Counted from the stretch's first letter, positions 43,590 through 52,329 are shown. The stretch is DNA of 64,000 bases from an uncultured Prevotellaceae bacterium (GCA_902780025.1 CACZDV010000013.1:20539-84538), one strand, 5' to 3'. Notes: a model not told the origin generated them from the sequence alone. Numbers and translations: made by a program.

Positions 43590-44600
43590 ATGGATATATT
43601 AAGTCAAATCGTTGCGCGTGCCAAGTCAGACAAGCAGCGCATCGTGCTCCCGGAAGCAACCGAGGAGCGCACCCTCCGTGCAGCCGACAAAGTGCTGGCT
43701 GACGACGTCGCTAACATCATCCTCTTAGGTAATGTAGACGAGATTAACGGTCTCGCCGCCCAATGGGGTCTTAAGAACATCGGTAAGGCCACCATTATTG
43801 ACCCGCTGACTAGCCCGAAGGCTGAGGAGTATGCCGAGAAACTGGCCGAGTTGCGCAAGTCGAAAGGCATGACCATTGAGCAGGCTCGTGAGTTGGTGAA
43901 GAATCCGCTGTACTACGGTTGTATGATTATCAAGACTGAAGGTGCCGACGGACAGATTAGCGGAGCCCTGTCAACGACGGGCGACACACTACGTCCTGCC
44001 CTGCAGATTATCAAGTGCGCCCCAGGCATTACATGCGTCAGCGGTGGACTGCTGCTTATCTCTAAGCAGAAGCAGTATGGAGAGGACGGTGTACTTGTCG
44101 TGGCCGATGTGGCTGTTACCCCGATGCCCGATGCTAATCAGCTTTCGCAGATTGCAGTCTGCACGGCTCAGATGGCTAAGGCCGTGGCTGGTTTCAAAGA
44201 GCCCCGCGTGGCTATGCTGAGCTTCTCAACGAAGGGCAGTGCCAAGCATGAGGTCTGCGACAAGGTGATTGAGGCTACCCGTCTGGCTAAGGAGATGGCT
44301 CCCGACCTGAAGATTGATGGTGAGCTGCAGGCTGACGCCGCCCTCGTTCCCTCCGTAGGTGCCAAGAAGGCTCCCGGCTCTGACATTGCCGGTAAGGCTA
44401 ATGTGCTGGTATTCCCGAACCTTGAAGTCGGTAACATCGGCTATAAGATGGTACAGCGCCTGGGCGATGCTATCGCCATCGGTCCCGTGCTGCAGGGTAT
44501 TGCCCGCCCGGTGAACGACCTTTCGCGCGGTTGCTCGGTTGACGACATCTATTATATGGTGGCTATTACGGCCTGCCAGGCTATGGATGCGAAGAAGTGA
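43590..44600 (+). CDS. pta: Phosphate acetyltransferase
   Basis: 336 residues, the short form without an N-terminal DRTGG or BioD-like domain. The start at 43590 (MDILSQIVARAK) matches the family; the longer frame would run into the promoter. Conserved blocks are RIVLPEATEERTLRAA (about 14), GALSTTGDTLRPALQ (about 130) and the C-terminal GPVLQGIARPVNDLSRG. It converts acetyl-CoA and phosphate to acetyl phosphate, which AckA uses to make ATP and acetate. The ackA start is 30 bp downstream, across a GTGAAAA-type tandem repeat. Confidence 0.96.
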   Translation: MDILSQIVARAKSDKQRIVLPEATEERTLRAADKVLADDVANIILLGNVDEINGLAAQWGLKNIGKATIIDPLTSPKAEEYAEKLAELRKSKGMTIEQARELVKNPLYYGCMIIKTEGADGQISGALSTTGDTLRPALQIIKCAPGITCVSGGLLLISKQKQYGEDGVLVVADVAVTPMPDANQLSQIAVCTAQMAKAVAGFKEPRVAMLSFSTKGSAKHEVCDKVIEATRLAKEMAPDLKIDGELQADAALVPSVGAKKAPGSDIAGKANVLVFPNLEVGNIGYKMVQRLGDAIAIGPVLQGIARPVNDLSRGCSVDDIYYMVAITACQAMDAKK

Positions 44601-44629
44601 AAAGTGAGGAAGTGAAAAGTGAAGAAGAT

Positions 44630-45820
44630 ATGAAGATATTAGTATTAAACTGTGGTTCGTCGTCGATCAAGTACGCCCTGTACAATATGGACGACAAGAG
44701 CGTGATGACCAGTGGTGGTGCTGAGCGCGTTGGTTTGGACGGTGCCTTTGTAAAGGTGAAACTGGCTAATGGTGAGAAAAAGCAGATTATGCACGACATT
44801 CCCGAGCACACCGAAGGCGTGAAGTTTATCTTCTCGCTGTTGACTGACCCTGAGATTGGTGTTATCAAGAGTCTCGACGAGATTGACGCTGTAGGTCACC
44901 GCATGGTGCATGGAGGCGAGAAGTTCAATAAGTCGGTTATTCTGACCGACGAGGTGCTGAAAGCCTTCGAAGAGTGCTCTGATCTGGCGCCGCTGCACAA
45001 CCCCGCTAACCTGAAGGGCGTGAATGCTGTGAAGGAACTGATGCCTGGCCTGCCTCAGGTAGGCGTTTTCGATACCGCCTTCCACCAGACCATGCCGCCG
45101 AAGGCCTTCATGTACGCTATTCCTTATGAACTGTACGAGAAGTACGGCATCCGCCGCTACGGTTTCCACGGAACTTCCCATCGTTACGTGTCACAGCGTG
45201 CCTGTGAGTTCCTCGGCATCCCTCAGGAAGGCACCAAGATGGTGACCTGTCACGTAGGTAATGGCGGCTCTATTGCTGCTGTGGTTGATGGCAAGTGCAT
45301 CGACACCTCAATGGGTCTCACCCCGCTGGAGGGACTCGTGATGGGAACCCGTGCCGGTGATATCGACGGCGGTGCCGTGACGTTCATTGAGAAGAAACTC
45401 GGACTCGACGCCGACGGTATGTCGGACCTGCTGAACAAGAAGAGCGGCGTGGCCGGTCTGACGGGCGGCTCCAGCGATATGCGCGACGTGGAGAACGCTG
45501 CCAAGAGCGGCGACGAGCGCGCACAGCTGGCCCAGGATATGTACTTCTACCGCATTAAGAAGTATATTGGCGCCTACGCTGCCGCCATGGGTGGCCTCGA
45601 CGTGGTGGTCTTTACCGCTGGTGTCGGCGAGAACCAGATTGGCATGCGCTCAGAGGTATGCAAGAACATGGAGTTCCTCGGCATCAAGTTCGACGAGCAG
45701 AAGAACAATGTCCGTGGCGAGGAGGCCGTCATCTCTGCCGACGATTCCAAGGTCAAGGTTGTGGTCATCCCCACCGACGAGGAGCTGATGATTGCCACCG
45801 ATACGATGAACCTGCTGTAA
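44630..45820 (+). CDS. ackA: Acetate kinase
   Basis: 396 residues of the ASKHA fold. The start at 44630 gives MKILVLNCGSSSIKYALY, the family N-terminus. Other signatures are HRMVHGGEKF, FHGTSHRYVS and HVGNGGSIAAV. It forms ATP and acetate from acetyl phosphate and ADP, the main fermentative ATP step in such organisms. The TAA stop shares one base with the ATG of the following regulator gene. Confidence 0.97.
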   Translation: MKILVLNCGSSSIKYALYNMDDKSVMTSGGAERVGLDGAFVKVKLANGEKKQIMHDIPEHTEGVKFIFSLLTDPEIGVIKSLDEIDAVGHRMVHGGEKFNKSVILTDEVLKAFEECSDLAPLHNPANLKGVNAVKELMPGLPQVGVFDTAFHQTMPPKAFMYAIPYELYEKYGIRRYGFHGTSHRYVSQRACEFLGIPQEGTKMVTCHVGNGGSIAAVVDGKCIDTSMGLTPLEGLVMGTRAGDIDGGAVTFIEKKLGLDADGMSDLLNKKSGVAGLTGGSSDMRDVENAAKSGDERAQLAQDMYFYRIKKYIGAYAAAMGGLDVVVFTAGVGENQIGMRSEVCKNMEFLGIKFDEQKNNVRGEEAVISADDSKVKVVVIPTDEELMIATDTMNLL

Positions 45821-47505
45821 TGCTGAGAACAGCTTTGGCAACGGTCGCCCTGCTACTGCTTTCTGGCAGTAGCAGGGCTGATGTTGTCGATTCGCTGTTG
45901 AGACGTTTTGAGAAGTCTGTCGATTGGCAGGCTGCTAACCAGTTGTTCAAGGAATATGAGAGAGCTGATGTCAGCGATCCCATGTTCTTTTCTGCTTCAA
46001 CGCCAAAGGATTCTCTTCGGAAGGAGGTTTGGTACTGGGCAGGAGAATATTACTATGCTCAACAGCGTTATCAGGATGCTGTCAAATACGGTCAGCGAGC
46101 CATCCCCCTGATGCGTATGGGCGGTAACCGCGATGAGGAGGCCGACTGTCTGAACCTGCTGGCTATCTCCTATTTACGTCTGAGCGACTATGACAATGCC
46201 GCCACCAATGCCAAACTGTGTTACCAGTTAGACCGACAGAGCGGCGATAACGACCGTATGAGTTCCAGCCTCAACACGCTTGCCGGTATTTATATGGCCG
46301 CTAAACAGCCCAAGGAGGCTGAGCAGTATATAACAAAGGCACTGACGTTGGCTGACGAGGAGAATAATCCTCAGCGTAAAGCAGTTCTTTTGGGGATGGC
46401 TTCAGAAGTTTACCACTCTATGGCCGATGACCAGCGGGCTTTGGAGTATGCTGACGCTGCCTTTCGCCTCGAAAAGAAAATAGGCCGTGAGGATGCTGCT
46501 AGGGTTAGACTGGCACAAAAGGCATCCGTGCTTATAGGCCTGCACCGTTATGGCGAAGCTCAGCAATTGTTGCAGCAGATTATACCCGCCTTCCGCGAAA
46601 ACGGAAACTTGCAGTCATTGGGTATCAGCTGCAATAAGATGGGAATGGCACTGTTAGGGCAGGAACGTCCAGCTGAGGCTCTGTCCTATTATCGTGAAGC
46701 CGCAGCTATCTTCCGTCAGCTGCACGACTCCTATAACGAACTGCATGCTCAGAAGGGTATCTATGAGTCACTATGGGATAGCAATCCTGACTCTGCTAAG
46801 ACAGAGTTAGAACGTTTTAACGCCTTGAAGGACTCTATCTACAGCAACACTACGGCCGAGAACTTAGCCCGCTTCAGTGCGGAGTTTGACACCGAACAGT
46901 TGAGAAGTGAGAAGGACGAGGAGCGACAGGCCAAACGCCGTGCCGTCATTATCGGCATCGGGGCTACCCTCCTGTTGGCTCTGCTCACTGTCGCTGTCTG
47001 GTACGCCATGCGCCGCCGTAACCGTCGTCAGAACGAGATCAACCTCCAGTTGAGTGCCGACATTCAGGAACTGCGCGAGAAGTACAAGCAGTTGCAACTG
47101 CACTATGATAAGGCGCTGGTTACCAAGCCTGACGAAACGGACAATCCTGAAGGCATCGGTCCCGCTGAGCAGGAGTTTATGGAGCATGTGGTCAATATTA
47201 TCAATGAGCAGATTAATATCGGACAGGCAGATGCCGCGAGTGTAGCTGAACGGCTGAACATGAGCCCCTTCCAGTTCCGTCAGCGACTGACGGCACTTAC
47301 TGGCGAGACGCCGCAGTCATTCATCCAGATAGTCAGAATGCGGCGCGCCCGTTACCTCTTAGATAACAATCCCGAACTGAATATTACGCAGATAGCCAAC
47401 CTCTGCGGCTACAACGATACCCCTAATTTTACCCGTGCATTTAAGAAATCTGTTGGCATAACCCCCTCGCAATACCAGGAAAAACAATCAAATTGTACGA
47501 ATTGA
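45820..47505 (+). CDS. Membrane-spanning TPR regulator with AraC-type HTH
   Basis: 561 residues starting at the ATG of TAATG. It has a signal-like N-terminus (LRTALATVALLLLSGSSRA), then periplasmic TPR-like repeats (about 45-350), one membrane helix (IGIGATLLLALLTVAVWYAM, about 375-395) and a basic RRRNRRQNE stop. A coiled coil precedes a C-terminal AraC HTH pair (about 460-555, ITQIANLCGYNDTPNFTRAF). It reads as a one-component sensor-regulator; TPR proteins with LuxR or AraC tails are common in the Bacteroidota. Coupling to acetate kinase is unusual and hints at control linked to fermentation state. Ligand and targets unknown. Confidence 0.85.
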   Translation: MLRTALATVALLLLSGSSRADVVDSLLRRFEKSVDWQAANQLFKEYERADVSDPMFFSASTPKDSLRKEVWYWAGEYYYAQQRYQDAVKYGQRAIPLMRMGGNRDEEADCLNLLAISYLRLSDYDNAATNAKLCYQLDRQSGDNDRMSSSLNTLAGIYMAAKQPKEAEQYITKALTLADEENNPQRKAVLLGMASEVYHSMADDQRALEYADAAFRLEKKIGREDAARVRLAQKASVLIGLHRYGEAQQLLQQIIPAFRENGNLQSLGISCNKMGMALLGQERPAEALSYYREAAAIFRQLHDSYNELHAQKGIYESLWDSNPDSAKTELERFNALKDSIYSNTTAENLARFSAEFDTEQLRSEKDEERQAKRRAVIIGIGATLLLALLTVAVWYAMRRRNRRQNEINLQLSADIQELREKYKQLQLHYDKALVTKPDETDNPEGIGPAEQEFMEHVVNIINEQINIGQADAASVAERLNMSPFQFRQRLTALTGETPQSFIQIVRMRRARYLLDNNPELNITQIANLCGYNDTPNFTRAFKKSVGITPSQYQEKQSNCTN

Positions 47506-47550
47506 CAAAAGAATTTAACGAAATGATAACAGTTTTTGATTAAAAGTCTA

Positions 47551-47558
47551 TAACTTTG
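47551..47558 (+). promoter_or_regulatory. -7 element upstream of the small ORF and exported proteins
   Basis: TAACTTTG followed by CACCGTC; 25 bases before the ATG at 47583. The only TTTG nearby is too close (12-base spacing). Confidence 0.55.
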
Positions 47559-47582
47559 CACCGTCAAAACCGTAAACCTGAC

Positions 47583-47702
47583 ATGTTAAAGACAAAGAAT
47601 CAAGAGGCTGCTATGGAACTTGCCATGCAATATCTGGACAAATTGCTCAAGATGGAAGGTATGGTCAGACAGAGTTTTGAGGCAAACAGACAGAAACCAT
47701 AA
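47583..47702 (+). CDS. Small ORF, 39 aa, unknown
   Basis: ATG 47583 to TAA 47702, directly after a -7 promoter element and before the exported protein at 47738. The peptide begins MLKTKNQEAAMELAMQYL and is Lys/Gln/Met-rich. It could form one amphipathic helix with alternating acidic and basic residues. There is no signal peptide. It may be a real small protein, a leader peptide, or simply transcribed 5' UTR. Confidence 0.4.
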   Translation: MLKTKNQEAAMELAMQYLDKLLKMEGMVRQSFEANRQKP

Positions 47703-47737
47703 AGTAAACCATTTATTAATTATAAACCGATTGCTAT

Positions 47738-48808
47738 ATGAATTACAAGTCAACGATGCGCGTTATGATGGCTGTTGCCATGTTGTTTGCAGTGCAGACA
47801 AGCGCGAATGCCCAGTTTGGCGGTTTGAAGAAGATTGCCAAGAAAGCAAAGGATGCCGTGGAAAAGGTAGATCCAACGACCACGACAAGTACGACAACCA
47901 CTACCCAGCAGGGCAGCGCCCAGGAAAGTGGCACCAGCACCGATGACGTGCTGGCACAGTATCGCGCTGACCATCCCGCAGCTATGGAGAAATACCTTGC
48001 CGAGAAGGCTGGCGGTATGGACAAATACTTAGGACTGGACCAGACTGAGGATGGCAAGATTATATATAAGTATTTCAAGATGGAATACGGCGAGGGTGGC
48101 GACAACTCTTCGAATCGCGCCAACGCACGTTCGGCCGGAAGAGACTTGGTGAATATCCTGCGCTTTTTGAAGGGAAACACGGAAGACTTCACCTACCAGC
48201 AGGCTCAGGTTCTTGACATCTTCAACAACCGTCTGCCCGAGTATATGAAGGCGATGGCTGCCAAGGGTAACTTGAAAAAGCCACTGCCGCAGAATGAAAT
48301 CAATGCCTTCAAGAATGAGACAGCACGCATCAAGCAGCTCTATCTGAATCAGACCGGCACCAAGGAGAAGACAGCTGAAGAGAAGGCTGCCGAGGCCAAC
48401 GCCGAGTACATTCAGGACATCGTCAGCCAGAACTACCTGCTGAACGACCTCACCGACCGCAACCGTCAGGCAAAGGCCGTTGCTGACTATAAGGCAAAGG
48501 TAAACGCCAAGGTGAAGGCCCAGCTGGCTCCGACGAAGATCCTCGGCACTTACAGCACCTCGCCTGCTTGGCAGGGACTGCCCCTGTTTAAGATGCCCGA
48601 GCTGCAGGAGAAGTACAAGAGCGTTCAGGAGATGCAGTTCAAGACCTTCTATGAGAAGGGTGGCAAGTACTATGTCGTAAAGAGTGCCTTCCGTCAGAGT
48701 ATCCCCAAGGGCGACGAGGTACATGGTGCCCAGCCCCAGAAGGACTACTGGCCCGGTTTGGAGACTCCCGTAGAGGTTCCCGCCGACAAGATTCAGGGCA
48801 AGTTCTAA
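47738..48808 (+). CDS. Exported protein of unknown function (356 aa)
   Basis: Signal peptide (MRVMMAVAMLFAVQTSANAQ) followed by FGGLKKIAKKAKDAVEK, a basic amphipathic helix, and a Thr-rich linker (TTTTSTTTTTQQ). The remaining 300 residues are mostly helical with many Lys, Glu and Asn. The C-terminus is more compact and aromatic (YWPGLETPVEVP). No family recognised. First of three consecutive genes for exported proteins on the same strand. Confidence 0.75.
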   Translation: MNYKSTMRVMMAVAMLFAVQTSANAQFGGLKKIAKKAKDAVEKVDPTTTTSTTTTTQQGSAQESGTSTDDVLAQYRADHPAAMEKYLAEKAGGMDKYLGLDQTEDGKIIYKYFKMEYGEGGDNSSNRANARSAGRDLVNILRFLKGNTEDFTYQQAQVLDIFNNRLPEYMKAMAAKGNLKKPLPQNEINAFKNETARIKQLYLNQTGTKEKTAEEKAAEANAEYIQDIVSQNYLLNDLTDRNRQAKAVADYKAKVNAKVKAQLAPTKILGTYSTSPAWQGLPLFKMPELQEKYKSVQEMQFKTFYEKGGKYYVVKSAFRQSIPKGDEVHGAQPQKDYWPGLETPVEVPADKIQGKF

Positions 48809-48853
48809 ACAATCGAAATCTTTTTTATTCACTAAATTAATTAACGTATTAAC

Positions 48854-49612
48854 ATGAGAACAGTTAAACAAAGATGGAAGACCTTCGCCCTCGCCACCAT
48901 AGTGGTTGCAGGACTGGGCTACTCTCTCGGTACTGAAGCAGCTGTTAAGAATCAGAATGCCATGTGCTTGAAGACCAACACTGGCAACTACTTCCCAGTA
49001 GTCCGCGTGAGTATGATGGTTGTTCCTGATGGTGGCGACACGTTCGAGATCATTCTCAAGGATGGTCAGGGCGAAGCCGGCGTCAAGAGCGTTAGTTTTG
49101 AGAAGATAAAGGTTGACATTGACTACGACCTTTACAAAGAACAGAAGGAAGAGACGCAGAGCGTTGACTACTCCAAGCCCTTCTACGTATTCACCAACAC
49201 TGGTAAGTTCTGGAAGATGAAGGATGTGCGCCCTGTGCTGACCGTCCAGGAAGGTACTTCGCTGATGACCGTCACCGCTGGTAGCGTGGAGGAGAAGAAT
49301 GTCAGCGAGATTCGCTTTTTCCGTGGTACGGAGGATGAACTGAAGCAGAACATGAATGCGACTGTAGGCATTGAGAATCTTGCTATGGCACCCGCTGCTG
49401 AGAACCTGCAGCTACAGACTCCCATCAGTGAGCAGATGACTATCTCTGGCTGTGGCGATGCCACTCAGGCTATCGTTTATGCCTTAGACGGCAAGCAGGT
49501 GGCAGCAGCAGCCGTTGCCAACGGTGTCACAACCATCTATGTCGGACAGCTGCCCGCAGGCGTCTATGTGCTGCGTGTCGGCAATAAGGCTTTGAAATTC
49601 ACCAAGAAGTAA
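48854..49612 (+). CDS. Exported protein with a T9SS-like C-terminal domain
   Basis: 252 residues. N-terminal export signal (TFALATIVVAGLGYSLGTEA). The middle part (about 35-165) contains NYFPVVRVSMMVVPDGGDTFE and is beta-rich. The last 60 residues (AIVYALDGKQVAAAAVANG, then LPAGVYVLRVGNKALKFTKK) match the shape of type IX secretion sorting domains: a short beta-sandwich ending in GVYVLRV and a basic tail. Whether this strain has a type IX system is not visible here. Function unknown. Confidence 0.75.
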   Translation: MRTVKQRWKTFALATIVVAGLGYSLGTEAAVKNQNAMCLKTNTGNYFPVVRVSMMVVPDGGDTFEIILKDGQGEAGVKSVSFEKIKVDIDYDLYKEQKEETQSVDYSKPFYVFTNTGKFWKMKDVRPVLTVQEGTSLMTVTAGSVEEKNVSEIRFFRGTEDELKQNMNATVGIENLAMAPAAENLQLQTPISEQMTISGCGDATQAIVYALDGKQVAAAAVANGVTTIYVGQLPAGVYVLRVGNKALKFTKK

Positions 49613-49648
49613 ACCAATTGCAATTAACATTAAAAATCACGAACAATT

Positions 49649-50773
49649 ATGAAAAAGATATTTACAACACTTGCTCTGGCAGCTTTTGCCATGACCAGTT
49701 TCGCACAATCACCCAAGTACCAGCAGTACTTCCGTGTAGAGTTCAATTGCCCCATCACCGCTGATGGTTCGGGTAAGACAAGTGTCGGCCAGATGGGTGA
49801 CAGCTATACTTACTGCAACCCCGAGCACAACGTAATCGTTGATGGCCAGAAGCACGGATGGATTCTCATCCAGGCTGGCGGCAACCTGAATTGCTACGGC
49901 ACTGTGGGCAACTTCACCTTCCGTCCCCAGAATGACAATATCACCGAGAGTTCTGCTTTCTTCCTGGAGAACGCCCGTTATGGCCAGGGAAATGCAAAGG
50001 CTGACTGGGCTTATCAGCTCGAGAGCGGTACGTGGGGTAACACCATCAACAACATCACGGCGCTCAGCATCCCCGTGGAGAAGGTACAGTTGATTGACTC
50101 TACCGCTACCCATGACTATAAGTTCATAGGCGACAATAAGACCTATAAGGTATCTGAGTTCACCTTCAACCGTTTGCCCCGCAATTTGGCTGAGTTGAAG
50201 ACCCTGATGGAGGACGAGAATGGTAACCGCGTCGAGGCTTGCAACAACCCTCTCTTCATCGGTGCTGTTGTTTATCTTGTATTGCCCCGTCTGCTCGACT
50301 GCACCTATGACTGCCGTGACATGATCAACTACCTTTATGGTGTTAATCTTTCCCAACAATTTACAGGCATTAGCAATACTGACTTCCAGAACCTCTGCAT
50401 TGGTTGGTTTGCCAAAGAGACCAGCGGCTTCTACCAGCATAACAATCTGTTCCAGCACTTCGCTGGTGCCACTCCGGGCAACCAGTACAAGCCCAACGGA
50501 AAGGGTTATGGCTATGATAATGGCCCGTACACGGTACGTATCGGTTGGGATCTTGCAAGTCCTACCATCTGGTCTGGCGACGTAAATGCAAACCTTGCTA
50601 AGCTGAACCTGTTCCCCAATCCTGAAGGAACCACTAAGGGTGATGTGTCTTTCGAGTCTCCTACGGCTCATTTTGTATTGCTTCGTCCGACCAAGAAGAA
50701 TGGTTGGCTCGTCCACAGCGAGATTAAGAGCTACTACTCTAAGGGTAAGGTACAGCGCGACGACGACATTTAA
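49649..50773 (+). CDS. Exported protein of unknown function (374 aa)
   Basis: Signal peptide (KKIFTTLALAAFAMTSFAQ), then about 350 residues rich in Asn, Tyr, Gly and Thr, typical of an exported beta-rich protein. No lipobox, membrane helix or sorting tail; the C-terminus is SKGKVQRDDDI. I do not recognise the family. It follows the T9SS-like gene by 36 bp and is probably co-expressed. A GC-rich hairpin with a TTCG loop follows at 50816-50841. Confidence 0.75.
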   Translation: MKKIFTTLALAAFAMTSFAQSPKYQQYFRVEFNCPITADGSGKTSVGQMGDSYTYCNPEHNVIVDGQKHGWILIQAGGNLNCYGTVGNFTFRPQNDNITESSAFFLENARYGQGNAKADWAYQLESGTWGNTINNITALSIPVEKVQLIDSTATHDYKFIGDNKTYKVSEFTFNRLPRNLAELKTLMEDENGNRVEACNNPLFIGAVVYLVLPRLLDCTYDCRDMINYLYGVNLSQQFTGISNTDFQNLCIGWFAKETSGFYQHNNLFQHFAGATPGNQYKPNGKGYGYDNGPYTVRIGWDLASPTIWSGDVNANLAKLNLFPNPEGTTKGDVSFESPTAHFVLLRPTKKNGWLVHSEIKSYYSKGKVQRDDDI

Positions 50774-50815
50774 ACCGCACACTCCCGTCACCTTGACGAG
50801 ACAAGTATAACGACG

Positions 50816-50841
50816 GCGGCTGGTGCTTCGGCACTGGCCGC
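50816..50841 (+). terminator. Stem-loop with TTCG tetraloop
   Basis: An 11-bp stem with two G-T pairs closes a TTCG loop (50827-50830), followed by a short U-rich run. Likely end of the exported-protein operon. Confidence 0.7.
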
Positions 50842-50877
50842 TGTTTGGTAACACCTTCGAGATAAGAATGCTAACTA

Positions 50878-50975
50878 AGCCAGTTAGCGATGCTATATAG
50901 GTTAGTTAACCTATCTATATAGGCCAGTTAGCGATGCTATATAGGTTAGTTAACCTATCTATATGGGTCAGTTAG
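50878..50975. repeat. Tandem 44-bp repeat, two full copies and part of a third
   Basis: Copies at 50878-50921 and 50922-50965, with about 10 bases of a third. Each contains GTTAGCGATGCTATA and the near-palindrome ATAGGTTA-GT-TAACCTAT. The two full copies differ at very few positions. They lie between convergent genes, near the recO stop. Confidence 0.9.
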
Positions 50976-50989
50976 TGTCCGGCAAGCGG

Positions 50990-51724
50990 TTACATGTAAC
51001 CTTCCCACATCTCCTGCAGTACTCCGAGGGAACGGAGTTCGGGGAAGGCGGGGAGGTGGATGCGGTAGTAGGCGAGGGCAATCTCCAGCAGGCGGTTGCG
51101 GTCGTGGTGCGTCAGGCGGAAGACGTGCATCGTGGCATAGTCCATGCGCATCATCAGCTGTACTTTCTCAGCCTCCTCGGGCAATAGGACGTCGCGATGG
51201 ATGGGCGGCTGCTGACAGAACTCGGAAGCGCGGAGGTCGAAGTAGCAGCCTTGGGTGTAGTCGTCCAGATTAGGATAGAAACCTAAGAAGCGGGCCAGGC
51301 GCATGAGGAACACCAGATGGAAGTTGGCAATGTGTTCATCAGCACCGTCGAGCCATTGCAGGCTGCTTGCTACATAGTCGAACAGCAATTCGTTCTGCTG
51401 CTCGCCTTTCAGTGCGTGATAGAGGAACTCTGCCAAAAAAAGTGCAATGCTTAGTTTGGTGGGGTCTGTCTGCAACGACGGCATAGGTGTCATGATAGTG
51501 GCATTGCGCAGTTTCTGCAGTTGCAGCCGCTGTCGCACGTCGGTCTCTATGCTGAGCAGCGTTAGCGGCTGGAACAGTTGCTTCTTCAGTTTGCCTTTCT
51601 GCGTCTTCGGTAGCTGGATGACAAACGACAATCGTCCGAATACGCGGGTGTACATATCTATAATCATCCGCGTCTCGCCATACTTGAAGGCATGCAGCAC
51701 AATGGCCTCTGTTTTTGTCAACAT
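50990..51724 (-). CDS. recO: DNA repair protein RecO
   Basis: 244 residues. The N-terminal OB fold begins TEAIVLHAFKYGETRMIIDM, with FGRLSFVIQLPKTQKGKLK after it, and a helical C-terminal part follows (FHLVFLMRLARFLGFYPNLD). RecO works with RecR to load RecA on gapped DNA. It appears monocistronic; no strong promoter is seen upstream beyond TAATTTCG at 51729-51736. Confidence 0.92.
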   Translation of the reverse strand: MLTKTEAIVLHAFKYGETRMIIDMYTRVFGRLSFVIQLPKTQKGKLKKQLFQPLTLLSIETDVRQRLQLQKLRNATIMTPMPSLQTDPTKLSIALFLAEFLYHALKGEQQNELLFDYVASSLQWLDGADEHIANFHLVFLMRLARFLGFYPNLDDYTQGCYFDLRASEFCQQPPIHRDVLLPEEAEKVQLMMRMDYATMHVFRLTHHDRNRLLEIALAYYRIHLPAFPELRSLGVLQEMWEGYM

Positions 51725-51776
51725 GGCGCGAAATTACATAAAAAAACGCAAACCGCAGCATTTTTCTTTAAGAAAA

Positions 51777-51808
51777 TTTGGCTATTTAGAAAAATTGCAG
51801 TACCTTTG
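51777..51808 (+). promoter_or_regulatory. Promoter of tRNA-Glu and probably rpsT
   Basis: TTTG (51777-51780), 20 bases, TACCTTTG (51801-51808), then CACCCG; 19 bases before the tRNA. Confidence 0.8.
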
Positions 51809-51827
51809 CACCCGCTTTTTGCGAATT

Positions 51828-51899
51828 GGTCCCTTCGTCTATCGGTTAGGACGAGAGATTTTCATTCTCTAAAGAGGAGTTCGACTCTCCTAGGGACTA
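51828..51899 (+). tRNA. tRNA-Glu (UUC)
   Basis: A full cloverleaf can be drawn. The acceptor is GGTCCCT with AGGGACT (one G-T pair). The anticodon stem AGAGA/TCTCT carries the loop TTTTCAT (anticodon TTC), and the T arm is GGAG-TTCGACT-CTCC. Discriminator A at 51899. CCA is not encoded. Its transcript probably continues into rpsT. Confidence 0.95.
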
Positions 51900-51904
51900 C
51901 AAAG

Positions 51905-52022
51905 GTTAAATCTGTCATCTGCACAGCCAAGTGCTACCCTCGGGTAGGGGATAAGGTGGCGGAGGGCTCAGTAGAGTCAGCCCGGGCAGCCGCAAGGCGC
52001 AAGACCCTCAGGCTTTAGCAGA
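51905..52022 (+). ncRNA. Structured spacer/leader between tRNA-Glu and rpsT
   Basis: GC-rich and foldable: CTACC-CTCG-GGTAG (51934-51947), GGGCT/AGCCC (51964-51983) and a GCC-GCAA-GGC hairpin near 51989-51998. It has no ORF of note. It may be the 5' leader through which S20 controls its own synthesis, or simply a processing spacer after the tRNA. Confidence 0.45.
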
Positions 52023-52051
52023 ATTGAAAAAATTAAAAGTTAAAAGTTAAA

Positions 52052-52306
52052 ATGGCAAATCACAAGTCATCGGTGAAGAGAATTCGCCAGGAGAAGAAGA
52101 GAGCTCTCCACAACAAGTATTATGCAAAGACCATGCGCAATGCCGTTCGCAAGTTGCGCGCTATGACCAACAAGGACGAGGCTGTCGCCCTGTACCCGAA
52201 GGTTCAGAAGATGCTCGACAAGTTGGCAAAGACCAACATCATCCACAAGAACAAGGCTGCAAACCTGAAGTCGAGCCTTTGCAAGTACATCAACAAGCTG
52301 GGATAA
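52052..52306 (+). CDS. rpsT: 30S ribosomal protein S20
   Basis: 84 residues, very basic. [20 protein letters not shown] and the C-terminal [18 protein letters not shown] are standard S20 sequence. It binds 16S rRNA early in 30S assembly. The start is preceded by AAGTTAAAAGTTAAA tandem repeats. A strong terminator follows the stop by 23 bp. Confidence 0.97.
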   Translation: MANHKSSVKRIRQEKKRALHNKYYAKTMRNAVRKLRAMTNKDEAVALYPKVQKMLDKLAKTNIIHKNKAANLKSSLCKYINKLG

Positions 52307-52329
52307 ACCACATCATCCAAGCATAACAG

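Noticed and set aside
45658-45819. N-terminal extension of the TPR-AraC regulator into ackA
   Set aside because: The added 54 residues are an off-frame reading of ackA; the ATG at 45820 gives a normal signal sequence.
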